Shown here piece after piece: positions 9,274 through 16,076 of a stretch of 32,105 nucleotides of DNA. The notes below the pieces were generated by a model. That model saw only the letters and a list, made by a program, of their open reading frames with translations. It searched no databases and was not told the DNA's origin. Positions within the stretch are counted from its first letter, which is position 1, and each line of letters opens with the position of its first letter. The stretch spans positions 1-32,105 of the forward strand of contig JAHFGW010000015.1 in NCBI GenBank assembly GCA_023247235.1, written 5' to 3'. The position numbers and the translations under genes are program-made. The stretch comes from Candidatus Omnitrophota bacterium (GTDB lineage Bacteria > Omnitrophota > Gorgyraeia > Aquiviventales > Aquiviventaceae).

Positions 9274-10629
9274 CTATAGCAACGGGAGGTAGGTTTTCAG
9301 TTCGTAATCGGTGAGCGCGCGGCGGAAGTTGTCGTGCTCGATCTTCTTGTTTTCGAGGAAGGAGGCAAAGACGTGCTCCCCCAGCGCGCGGCGCAGCAGC
9401 TTGCTGCCCTCGGCCAGCTCAATCGCTTCCTGGAGGCTGCCGGGCAATTGCCGGATCCCCCGTTGCGCGCGCTGGGCGGCTGACAGCTCAGCCGCATTCG
9501 CCTCCGTCGGAGCCGGCAGCTCCAAACGCTTCTCCAGACCTTCGAGCCCGGCCGCGAGGATCGCGCTAAAGGCCAGATAGGGATTGCAGGCCGGGTCTGG
9601 CGAGCGCAACTCAATGCGCGCGGATTCCTCCTTCCCGGGTTTGTACATCGGAATCCGCACCAAGTCGGAGCGGTTGCGTGACGCCCACGTCACGTAGACC
9701 GGGGCTTCGTAGCCCGGCACCAAGCGCTTGTAGGAATTGACCCACTGGTTCAGCACGATCGTGATTTCCGGAATGTGCTTCAACAGCCCGGCCGTGAAAT
9801 GCTTGGCGGTTTTTGACAGATGCAGCCGGTCTCTCGGGTCAAAGAATGCGTTGCGCTCACCGCGAAAGAGCGACATGTTCACATGCATGCCCGAGCCGTT
9901 GTGCTGGGCGAGGGGCTTGGGCATGAAGCTCGCATAGCAGCCGTGCTTGAACGCAATTTCCTTCACGACGAGCCGATAGGTCATGACATTGTCGGCCATG
10001 GTGAGCGCGTCCGTGTAGCGGAAGTCGATTTCATGCTGTGACGGCGCGGCCTCGTGATGGGAATACTCAATGCCGACGCCCATCTCCTCCATCGAGAGGA
10101 TGATCTCGCGCCGAAGGTCCGAGGCGGCATCCAGCGGCGTGAGGTCGAAGTACCCGCCTGTATCGAGGGGCTCCGGTGCCTCGGCGCTCCTGAAGAAGAA
10201 AAATTCCAGCTCCGGCCCGACGTAGAACGTGAAGCCCGCCTTGGCCGCCTGCGCGACATTGCGCTTGAGCACATAGCGCGGATCGCCTTCGAAGGGCCGC
10301 CCCCCGGGATAGGAGACGTCGCAGAACATGCGCGCGACCGCGTTCTCCTTCGGCCGCCAGGGCAGCAGGCAGAAGGTGTTCGGGTCGGGCATCGCGAGCA
10401 TGTCCGATTCATCAACCCGCGCGAACCCCTCGATGGAGGAGCCGTCAAAGCCCATGCCCTCCTCCAACGCTTTCTCCAACTCATCAATCGTGATCGCGAA
10501 GCTCTTCAAGAATCCCAGGATGTCCGTGAACCACAGCCGGATGAACCGAACATCATGCTCTTTGGCCAAGCGCAGGACGTAGGCTTTATCCTTGCGCAGG
10601 CTGGAGCGTTTCCTCGTCATGGTCGGCAT
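9274..10629 (-). CDS. glnA: Glutamine synthetase, type I, 451 aa form
   Basis: GlnA makes glutamine from glutamate, ammonia and ATP as a dodecamer. Conserved pieces are GFDGSSIEGFARV (about 60-72), GPELEFFFF with metal-binding Glu140 and Glu142, HHEAAPSQHEIDF with Glu193 and Glu200, NGSGMHVNMSL with His249, [13 protein letters not shown], and RIELRSPDPACNPYLAF with Glu340. The shorter length and lack of an NxYxL/M adenylylation motif fit the I-alpha subtype, which is not controlled by adenylylation. Start at ATG 10629 is favoured by GGAGG 9 nt upstream. A second glutamine synthetase lies directly upstream, separated by a strong terminator hairpin. Confidence 0.95.
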   Translation of the reverse strand: MPTMTRKRSSLRKDKAYVLRLAKEHDVRFIRLWFTDILGFLKSFAITIDELEKALEEGMGFDGSSIEGFARVDESDMLAMPDPNTFCLLPWRPKENAVARMFCDVSYPGGRPFEGDPRYVLKRNVAQAAKAGFTFYVGPELEFFFFRSAEAPEPLDTGGYFDLTPLDAASDLRREIILSMEEMGVGIEYSHHEAAPSQHEIDFRYTDALTMADNVMTYRLVVKEIAFKHGCYASFMPKPLAQHNGSGMHVNMSLFRGERNAFFDPRDRLHLSKTAKHFTAGLLKHIPEITIVLNQWVNSYKRLVPGYEAPVYVTWASRNRSDLVRIPMYKPGKEESARIELRSPDPACNPYLAFSAILAAGLEGLEKRLELPAPTEANAAELSAAQRAQRGIRQLPGSLQEAIELAEGSKLLRRALGEHVFASFLENKKIEHDNFRRALTDYELKTYLPLL

Positions 10630-10642
10630 GATTCATGGCCTC

Positions 10643-10680
10643 CAAAAAGAAACACGGGGCGGCTGGCGCCCCGTGTTTCT
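10643..10680 (-). terminator. Intrinsic terminator between the two glutamine synthetase genes
   Basis: A perfect 13-bp stem (10668-10680 with 10648-10660) with a 7-nt loop is followed on the minus strand by CTTTTTG. It lies 25 nt past the upstream glnA stop. The U-run abuts the GGAGG ribosome-binding site (10639-10643) of the next glnA, so the same stretch ends one transcript and controls entry into the next gene. Confidence 0.92.
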
Positions 10681-10704
10681 GCACGCGTCCGCGCAGCCGG
10701 CGGC

Positions 10705-12255
10705 TTAGGCGTCGAAATACAGGTAAAACTCGTACGGGTGCGGCCGCAGGCGGACCTTGTCGATCTCCTGCCGCTTGTACTCCAGCCACACTTCGATGAC
10801 GTCTTTGGTGAACACGTCGCCCTTGAGCAAAAACGCATGGTCCTTTTCCAGAGCGTTCAGCGACTCTTCCAGGGAACCCGGTACCTGCTTCGGCGCCCGC
10901 TCGGCCGACATCTCGTAGATGTTCTCATCGACCGGTTGGCCCGGGTCGATGCGGTTCTGGATGCCGTCCAACCCCGCCATCAGCATCGCCGCGAAGGTGG
11001 TGTAGGGATTGCAGGACGGATCAGGCGCGCGGAACTCGACCCGCTTGCTCTTCGGGTAGTCCACGTACACCGGGATGCGGCAGATCGCCGAGCGGTTGCG
11101 CGCCGAGTAGGCCAGGTTCACCGGCGCTTCGTAGCCAGGCACCAGGCGCTTGTACGAGTTGGTCGTCGGCGCCGCAAAGGCCAGGATGGCCGGCGCGTGC
11201 TTGAGCAGCCCGCCGATATACCACTTGCACATTTGGCTGATCTTCGCATAGCCGTTCTTGTCGAAGAACAGGTTGTTGCCCGCCTTCGCCAGACTCTGAT
11301 GCGTGTGCATCCCGGAGCCGTTGTCCCCGAAGAGCGGCTTGGGCATGTACGTCGCGACCTTGTTGTGCTGGCGGGCGACGTTCTTGATGATGTACTTGAG
11401 CATCAGGAGGTTGTCGGCCATCCGGGTCAGCGTGCTGTAGCGCATGTCGATCTCGCACTGCCCGGCGGTCGCGACTTCGTGGTGGTGCTTCTCCACGGGG
11501 ACCCCGACGGCGCGGGCCTTCAGCAGAATCTCGCTGCGGATATCCTGCAGCTGATCGTGCGGCGGCACCGGGAAGTAGCCCTCCTTATAGCGCGGTTTGT
11601 AGCCCAGGTTCGGTTTCTCATCCTTGCCGGAGTTCCACTCCCCCTCAACCGAGTCGATGAAGTAATAGCCCGCGTTTTCGGTCGAGTCGAAGCGGATGTC
11701 GTCAAAGATGAAGAACTCCGGCTCCGGCCCCCAGTAGCTGACGTCCGCGATCCCCGTTTTTTTGAGGTAGCCTTCGGCCTTGCGGGCAATGAACCGCGGG
11801 TCTCGGCTGTAGGCCTCTTTGGTGAGCGGATCGTAGATGTCACAGATGAGGCTCAGCGTCGGCGTCTCGCAGACCGGGTCGAGCACCGCGGTGGTCGGAT
11901 CGGGATACAGGTTCATGTCCGACTCTTGGATTTTCTGAAAGCCGCGGATGGAAGAACCGTCAAACCCGATGCCGTCCACCCAGATGCCTTCCTTCGCGCT
12001 CTGCGCGACTTCTTCGACCGGGATCGAAAAGTGCTGCCACAACCCCGGTAAGTCATTGAACTTCAAATCCACCACGGTGATCTTGTTCTGCTTGATGATC
12101 TGCCAGACCCGCTTCACCGCGTCTTCGGTAAAGGTGGGGACGAGATGCTTAGAGTTCGTCCCGGCCTGTCCGCGGGCCCCGCCACCAGGGGCGGGGCGGG
12201 CGGGCGCGACACGACTGCGCGCTGGCCGACGACTGGCGACAGTGACTCTAGGCAT
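10705..12255 (-). CDS. glnA: Glutamine synthetase, type I-beta-like, 516 aa
   Basis: Second type I glutamine synthetase. Motifs are [18 protein letters not shown] (about 98-114), [59 protein letters not shown] and [21 protein letters not shown] with Tyr447 matches the site adenylylated in enteric I-beta enzymes. ATG 12255 is chosen because AAGGAGG lies 7 nt upstream; the open frame extends back but is not coding. The first 35 or so residues form a basic Ala/Pro/Arg-rich extension not seen in standard enzymes. It has its own promoter, lies downstream of glnB, and ends in a strong terminator. Confidence 0.95.
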   Translation of the reverse strand: MPRVTVASRRPARSRVAPARPAPGGGARGQAGTNSKHLVPTFTEDAVKRVWQIIKQNKITVVDLKFNDLPGLWQHFSIPVEEVAQSAKEGIWVDGIGFDGSSIRGFQKIQESDMNLYPDPTTAVLDPVCETPTLSLICDIYDPLTKEAYSRDPRFIARKAEGYLKKTGIADVSYWGPEPEFFIFDDIRFDSTENAGYYFIDSVEGEWNSGKDEKPNLGYKPRYKEGYFPVPPHDQLQDIRSEILLKARAVGVPVEKHHHEVATAGQCEIDMRYSTLTRMADNLLMLKYIIKNVARQHNKVATYMPKPLFGDNGSGMHTHQSLAKAGNNLFFDKNGYAKISQMCKWYIGGLLKHAPAILAFAAPTTNSYKRLVPGYEAPVNLAYSARNRSAICRIPVYVDYPKSKRVEFRAPDPSCNPYTTFAAMLMAGLDGIQNRIDPGQPVDENIYEMSAERAPKQVPGSLEESLNALEKDHAFLLKGDVFTKDVIEVWLEYKRQEIDKVRLRPHPYEFYLYFDA

Positions 12256-12335
12256 GAATGGACCTCCTTGTTGATGCGTGGTGAGTGCGGGTCCCTGCGT
12301 TTCGGTGGCACGTCCCTGGGAGGAACGTCGGCTTG

Positions 12336-12363
12336 AGTATACGCCTCTTCCCCTCCCGGTCAA
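12336..12363 (-). promoter_or_regulatory. Sigma-70-type promoter of the 516-aa glnA
   Basis: TTGACC (12358-12363), a 16-nt spacer and TATACT (12336-12341) on the minus strand, each hexamer five of six to consensus. The predicted leader is about 74 nt, ending in AAGGAGG. No sigma-54 GG-N10-GC motif was found here, which is notable for a nitrogen gene. Confidence 0.7.
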
Positions 12364-12393
12364 CCAAAAAGCGCCTCCCGCACCAGGCCAACA

Positions 12394-12429
12394 CCCCCAG
12401 GGCTCACCCGCCCGGGCAAACCCTGGGGG
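12394..12429 (-). terminator. Hairpin after glnB
   Basis: CCCCCAGGG (12394-12402) pairs perfectly with CCCTGGGGG (12421-12429) across an 18-nt GC-rich loop, 21 nt past the glnB stop. It lacks a U-tract (UGUUGG follows), so it is a weak or Rho-assisted terminator candidate separating amt-glnB from glnA. Confidence 0.5.
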
Positions 12430-12450
12430 CAGACCAATCCGTGTCAACGG

Positions 12451-12789
12451 CTAGAGTGCGGGCTCGCCTTTTTCCCCGGTCCGGATCCGCACGACCTGCT
12501 CGACGTCGGAGACGAAGATCTTCCCGTCGCCGACGGCCCCGGTCTTGGCAGCCGTCGCGATGGCGCTCAGGATGCGCTCGGCATCCTTATCGAGCACGAC
12601 GATCTCCAGCTTCACCTTGGGCAGCAGGTCCACTTTGTACGACTCGCCACGCCACTGGCGCGTCACGCCCTTCTGCTTGCCGTGGCCCTCCACCTCGTTG
12701 ATGGTCACCCCAGGATAGCCGGCTTTCTCGAGCGCCTGGCGCACGTCGCCCAGTTTTTCCGGCCGGATGATGGCTTCGATCTTTTTCAT
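12451..12789 (-). CDS. glnB: Nitrogen regulatory protein P-II
   Basis: PII senses 2-oxoglutarate, ATP and ADP and signals nitrogen state to transporters and enzymes, often by plugging the Amt channel. The 112-aa protein starts MKKIEAIIRPEKLGDVR, has the T-loop RGESYKVDLLPKVK with Tyr51 (the site uridylylated in proteobacteria), and ends with the signature GAVGDGKIFVSDVEQVVRIR. Start at ATG 12789 is preceded by GAGGGG. It begins 10 nt after amt ends, the classic amt-glnB pair, so the primary target is probably that transporter. Confidence 0.97.
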   Translation of the reverse strand: MKKIEAIIRPEKLGDVRQALEKAGYPGVTINEVEGHGKQKGVTRQWRGESYKVDLLPKVKLEIVVLDKDAERILSAIATAAKTGAVGDGKIFVSDVEQVVRIRTGEKGEPAL

Positions 12790-12799
12790 GTTGTGCCCC

Positions 12800-14131
12800 T
12801 CACTCCGCGATCCGTTCCGCAATATTGACGTAGGAGTAGACCGGCTTGCGCGTGACGAACTCCGGGTAGGTGGTCTGCCCGTGCTCGCCGATGTCCAGGC
12901 CCTCGATCTCCTCCTGCACGCTGACCCGGATACCCATGGTGACTTTGAGAAGCAGCCAGGCTAGCAGCGAGACCGCGAAGACGAATGCGCCGGCCGCCAG
13001 GACCCCGGTCATTTGCACGGAGAGCTGCTTCAGCCCGCCGCCGAAGAACAGGCCTGCGGCCTGCCCCGGTGTCCATTGCGACTCCGCGAAGAGCCCGACG
13101 CACAGCGTGCCGAACACCCCGTTGGCGAGATGGACCGCAAGCGCGCCGACCGGATCATCCAGCCGGAGCTTGTCGAACGCGGCGACGGCCAACACGACCA
13201 GCACCCCGGCGAAGAGCCCAATGATGAGGGAGCTCATGACGCTCACGAACGCGCAGGGCGCCGTGATGGCGACCAGACCGGCCAAGCACCCATTGATCGT
13301 CATCCCCAAGTCCGGCTTGCCGAGCATCATCGTGGAGACGAGCGTCGCCGAGAGCATCGCGGCCGCGGCGGCCGTGTTCGTCGTGACGCAGATGCGCGAG
13401 ATGGCCTCAGGGTCCGCCGCCATCGTCGAGCCCGGGTTGAACCCGAACCACCCCAGCCACAACACGAAGCAGCCGATCAGGGCCAGCGAGAGGTTGTGCC
13501 CAGGGATCGGGTTGACCGTGCCGTCCTTGTTGTACTTGCCGTAGCGCGGACCCAGCGCGATGACGCCGGCCAGCGCCGCCCAGCCGCCGATCGAGTGCAC
13601 TTGGGTCGAACCGGCGAAGTCCAGGAACCCCTTCTGTGCCAGCCACCCGCCGCCCCAGATCCAGTGCCCGACGATCGGGTAGATCACGCCGACGATGATG
13701 AAGCTGAACGCGATGAACGAGAAGTACTTGATCCGCTCGGCCACCGCCCCGGAGACGATCGTCGCGGCGGTACCGGCAAAGACGAGCTGAAAGAAAAACT
13801 TCGCCAAGAGCGGAACGCCGGTCCAATTCAGCGACGCGTAGACACCCTTGTAGGCCTCGCCCGTCGCGGGGCTGGTGTCCGGGCCGCCGAGAAAGAGCAG
13901 GCCGTCGGTCCCCATGAACCCGGTCCCGTTCCCAAACATGAGTCCGAAACCTAAAACCAAGAACGCGATTGACGACGCGGCAAAGACAATGAAGTTTTTC
14001 GACAGGATGTTGGTGGAGTTCTTGACGCGGCAGAACCCGGTTTCCACGCAGGCGAAGCCCAGGTTCATGAAGAACACGAGCATCGCGGTCACCAACACCC
14101 ACATCGTGTCCGCTACGACCTTTGGATCCAT
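12800..14131 (-). CDS. amt: Ammonium transporter (Amt family)
   Basis: Inner-membrane ammonium channel of 443 aa with about 11 hydrophobic helices. The N-terminus (TMWVLVTAMLVFFMNLGFAC) carries no separate signal peptide. The pore histidines sit in STQVHSIGGWAALAGV and VHLANGVFGT, and GHWIWGGGW is the usual neighbour of the conserved Asp region. The C-terminal tail after about 395 is cytoplasmic and ends in VNIAERIAE; it is where PII would bind. The start has AAGGAG 6 nt upstream. It is followed by glnB and preceded by an outer-membrane porin. Confidence 0.97.
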   Translation of the reverse strand: MDPKVVADTMWVLVTAMLVFFMNLGFACVETGFCRVKNSTNILSKNFIVFAASSIAFLVLGFGLMFGNGTGFMGTDGLLFLGGPDTSPATGEAYKGVYASLNWTGVPLLAKFFFQLVFAGTAATIVSGAVAERIKYFSFIAFSFIIVGVIYPIVGHWIWGGGWLAQKGFLDFAGSTQVHSIGGWAALAGVIALGPRYGKYNKDGTVNPIPGHNLSLALIGCFVLWLGWFGFNPGSTMAADPEAISRICVTTNTAAAAAMLSATLVSTMMLGKPDLGMTINGCLAGLVAITAPCAFVSVMSSLIIGLFAGVLVVLAVAAFDKLRLDDPVGALAVHLANGVFGTLCVGLFAESQWTPGQAAGLFFGGGLKQLSVQMTGVLAAGAFVFAVSLLAWLLLKVTMGIRVSVQEEIEGLDIGEHGQTTYPEFVTRKPVYSYVNIAERIAE

Positions 14132-14150
14132 TCCACGCTCCTTTCGTGCT

Positions 14151-14162
14151 CGTCACGTGACG
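14151..14162. promoter_or_regulatory. 12-bp palindrome ahead of amt
   Basis: CGTCACGTGACG is a perfect palindrome lying 20 nt upstream of the amt start codon. Its position would suit a dimeric regulator or an RNA hairpin next to the ribosome-binding site. No protein can be named from it. Confidence 0.4.
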
Positions 14163-14175
14163 CGGTCGGGCGCAA

Positions 14176-14216
14176 GGCGATGCGGCCAGGAGGTCGGTGG
14201 GGACGGCCGCATCGCC
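14176..14216 (-). terminator. Strong hairpin between porin and amt
   Basis: GGCGATGCGGCC (14176-14187) is perfectly inverted as GGCCGCATCGCC (14205-14216) around a 17-nt loop, starting 14 nt past the porin stop. There is no U-run after it on the minus strand. It may limit readthrough from porin into amt or protect a processed mRNA end. Confidence 0.5.
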
Positions 14217-14229
14217 AGGCCCGCACGCA

Positions 14230-15546
14230 CTAGAAGTGGTAAATCATCTCCGCGGCGATCGTGTCCTGATAATCGCTTAAGCCCTCGTGCCGCGCGAAGA
14301 CTTGGTCATCGGCCTTGTCGTGCCGGTATTCCAGGCGCGCCAGCACATGGTCATAGAGCTTCCATTGGCTGGTGAGCGTCAGCTCGTAGTAGTCGATGTC
14401 AGTGATCGTCCCGCCGCCCGGGCCGGTCAACCCCAGCCGGACATTATCCTTGTCATCAAACCACTCCACCCGGCTGGCCAGCGCCCACATCGGCGTGACG
14501 TCGTACTTCGCATAGAGCGCCACCCCTTGCCAGTTCGCGCCTTCAAACCCGTTCGTGGTAATGGTCGTCGCGGTGCCCGGCGTGAGATTGCTCTCATGGC
14601 CGTAGTCGTAATTGGCCATGAAGGCAAGCTGCTCCGTGGCTTGGTAGGTCGCCACGAGGTCGATCACGCTGCGCTTGTTGCTGTTGTTGAGCGAGCGCTC
14701 CGCTCCTGTGATGCCGTTCACCAGCAACGTGAGGTCTTTGGCAGGGGTCAGCGTGAGGCTTCCGATCAGCGATTTCGCCTTGTTGTTGTCATCCACAGCA
14801 TCCCAGCCGTTGACCACCCCACCGGTCACCGATCCCCACTCGCCCAGCGGGTAGCTCGCCAGCATGCCCGTATGGGTGAAGGGGATGGAGAAGCCGAACA
14901 TATAGGACCGTGAGTAGTTCCAGTTGGCCGGGCTCTCAATCACTTCCGCGCCGAGCAACGTGACGAACTTCCCAATCTTGAAGTCAAGGCCCTCGCCGAT
15001 CGGCGCGCGGGCGGTGACGTAGGCTTGCTGCAGGTCGAACTGGTCGGTCCCAGTCCCGCCGCCGGTGGAGTGGAAGACCTCGGCATCATCGCCAAAGAAG
15101 AGATCGGTGCGAAAGCCGAATGGCATCGTGTCCGTCATCGGCTTCTCCAGCACGAGTTCCGCTGCGTGCGGCGTGAACCCGCTGGCCTCCGTGTCGAAGA
15201 CGCGCCCTGTCGTCGTCGTGCCGTTGTCCGGCTCGTTAAAGCTGTAAGCCGCGGCCACGTCGACGTAGCCGCTCATCTGCAGCCCGGCCAGGCCGCTGGG
15301 CAGCTCGAGACTCGGCACGGGCTTCTCTCCCATACTGCTAATCCCCTTGGTCTCGGTGGTCGCCACCTGCCGCTCCAGCTTGTTCAGACGGTCCCTCAAG
15401 ACTTGGATTTCCGCTTTGAGCCCGGCGGTCTCCGCCTCATCGGCAACCACCACAGGCGTCTGAGCCACAAGGCTGACCATCCCCACTACCAGCGCCAGCA
15501 GCTGGCAGACCGAACGTCCCTGCTGACCTGCGAATCCTGACGGCAT
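14230..15546 (-). CDS. OmpL-like beta-barrel porin (bbp2-type)
   Basis: A 438-aa exported protein. A hydrophobic signal segment (about 12-35, ending PVVVADEA) is followed by a coiled-coil stretch (LKAEIQVLRDRLNKLERQV) of the kind that anchors such porins to the cell wall. The rest alternates polar and hydrophobic residues as in beta-barrels and ends in aromatic YHF, the outer-membrane assembly signal. The pattern matches the putative beta-barrel porin-2 family, a call made from general features. Location upstream of amt-glnB suggests entry of ammonium or other small nitrogen compounds. The start has AAGGAGGGAGG upstream. Confidence 0.8.
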   Translation of the reverse strand: MPSGFAGQQGRSVCQLLALVVGMVSLVAQTPVVVADEAETAGLKAEIQVLRDRLNKLERQVATTETKGISSMGEKPVPSLELPSGLAGLQMSGYVDVAAAYSFNEPDNGTTTTGRVFDTEASGFTPHAAELVLEKPMTDTMPFGFRTDLFFGDDAEVFHSTGGGTGTDQFDLQQAYVTARAPIGEGLDFKIGKFVTLLGAEVIESPANWNYSRSYMFGFSIPFTHTGMLASYPLGEWGSVTGGVVNGWDAVDDNNKAKSLIGSLTLTPAKDLTLLVNGITGAERSLNNSNKRSVIDLVATYQATEQLAFMANYDYGHESNLTPGTATTITTNGFEGANWQGVALYAKYDVTPMWALASRVEWFDDKDNVRLGLTGPGGGTITDIDYYELTLTSQWKLYDHVLARLEYRHDKADDQVFARHEGLSDYQDTIAAEMIYHF

Positions 15547-15607
15547 TGCCTCCCTCCTTGGTTAGGTTGGGGGTGATGTTGATTGGCCGTGATCCTACGC
15601 GGACCGC

Positions 15608-15651
15608 GTTACGCCCGTATCACGCCCATGTTAATTCGGTGTTACAGGCGG
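15608..15651. promoter_or_regulatory. Four phased 11-bp repeats upstream of the porin
   Basis: Read on the plus strand, 15608-15618, 15619-15629, 15630-15640 and 15641-15651 are GTTACGCCCGT, ATCACGCCCAT, GTTAATTCGGT and GTTACAGGCGG. An 11-bp period is typical of boxes bound by OmpR/PhoB winged helices. The array overlaps the 3' end of the orphan winged-helix gene and lies 62-105 bp ahead of the porin start, a position suited to activation. Confidence 0.45.
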
Positions 15652-15960
15652 GCTGAGCGCAAACCGGTAGGCGCCCTCCCCGACCGGCTCAATGAAGGAG
15701 CGGCCCCCGCGCTCTAACGTATGCTTGAGGTAGCGAATGCGCTCGTCGACCGTCCGCAATCCGCCGGGGTCATGGCGGCCCAGGCCTTCTTCGAGCAGGC
15801 GCCGCTTAGGCACCGGTTGGCCCGGGCGCGTCGCCAGGTAGACCAGGAGCGCATAGTCCCGGTAGGGTAGCATCACCGGCTCGCCGCCTAGCAGGACCTG
15901 GTAGCGCTCCAGATCGATCGTGAGATCGCCGAATCGTAGCAGGAGTTGGGTGGAGGGCAT
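15631..15960 (-). CDS. Stand-alone OmpR/PhoB-type winged-helix DNA-binding protein
   Basis: A 109-aa protein that is only the C-terminal effector domain of an OmpR-family regulator. It shows VMLPYRDYALLVYLATRPGQ (first helices), VPKRRLLEEGLG, RTVDERIRYLKHTLERGG (recognition-helix region) and SFIEPVGEGAYRF (wing). There is no receiver or sensor domain. It lies upstream of the porin, and 11-bp repeats are found both before it and before the porin, so it probably controls itself and the porin. How it senses a signal is unknown. Confidence 0.85.
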   Translation of the reverse strand: MPSTQLLLRFGDLTIDLERYQVLLGGEPVMLPYRDYALLVYLATRPGQPVPKRRLLEEGLGRHDPGGLRTVDERIRYLKHTLERGGRSFIEPVGEGAYRFALSPPVTPN

Positions 15961-15997
15961 GCGGACCCCATAACCGCCCGCATGATGGAGGAGATGC

Positions 15998-16041
15998 GTT
16001 ACGGTAAGATTACGGACAGGCTAAATCGATGTAACAGTTCC
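15998..16041. promoter_or_regulatory. 11-bp-phased repeats upstream of the orphan regulator
   Basis: GTTACGGTAAG (15998-16008) and ATTACGGACAG (16009-16019) are adjacent similar 11-mers; GTAACAGTTCC follows after one further 11-bp unit (16031-16041). The core TTACGG/GTTAC resembles the array at 15608-15651, which suggests autoregulation by the gene that starts at 15960. Confidence 0.4.
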
Positions 16042-16072
16042 GGTGTCTGGCACCGCAGGCGCCTGACACCGG
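16040..16072. repeat. REP-like palindrome (GGTGTC / GACACC)
   Basis: CCGGTGTC (16040-16047) is inverted as GACACCGG (16065-16072), with an inner GGC/GCC pairing after one T-T mismatch. It lies 4 nt past the stop of the receiver-PilB gene. Its GGTGYCWGGCACC character is shared with the palindromes at 23688 and 31579, which also lie at gene 3' ends. No U-run follows. Confidence 0.6.
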
Positions 16073-16076
16073 CCGC

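Noticed and set aside
10054-12051. 665-codon open frame on the plus strand across both glutamine synthetase genes
   Set aside because: It is antisense to two well-supported genes and spans their terminator; its Arg/Val/Asp/His-rich text is the usual shadow of GC-rich coding DNA.
12256-12447. Upstream extension of the 516-aa glnA
   Set aside because: It would cover the promoter and leader; AAGGAGG marks the start at 12255.
14132-14229. Sigma-54 promoter for amt
   Set aside because: TGGC and TTGC sequences exist but the GG and GC are 12 nt apart instead of 10.
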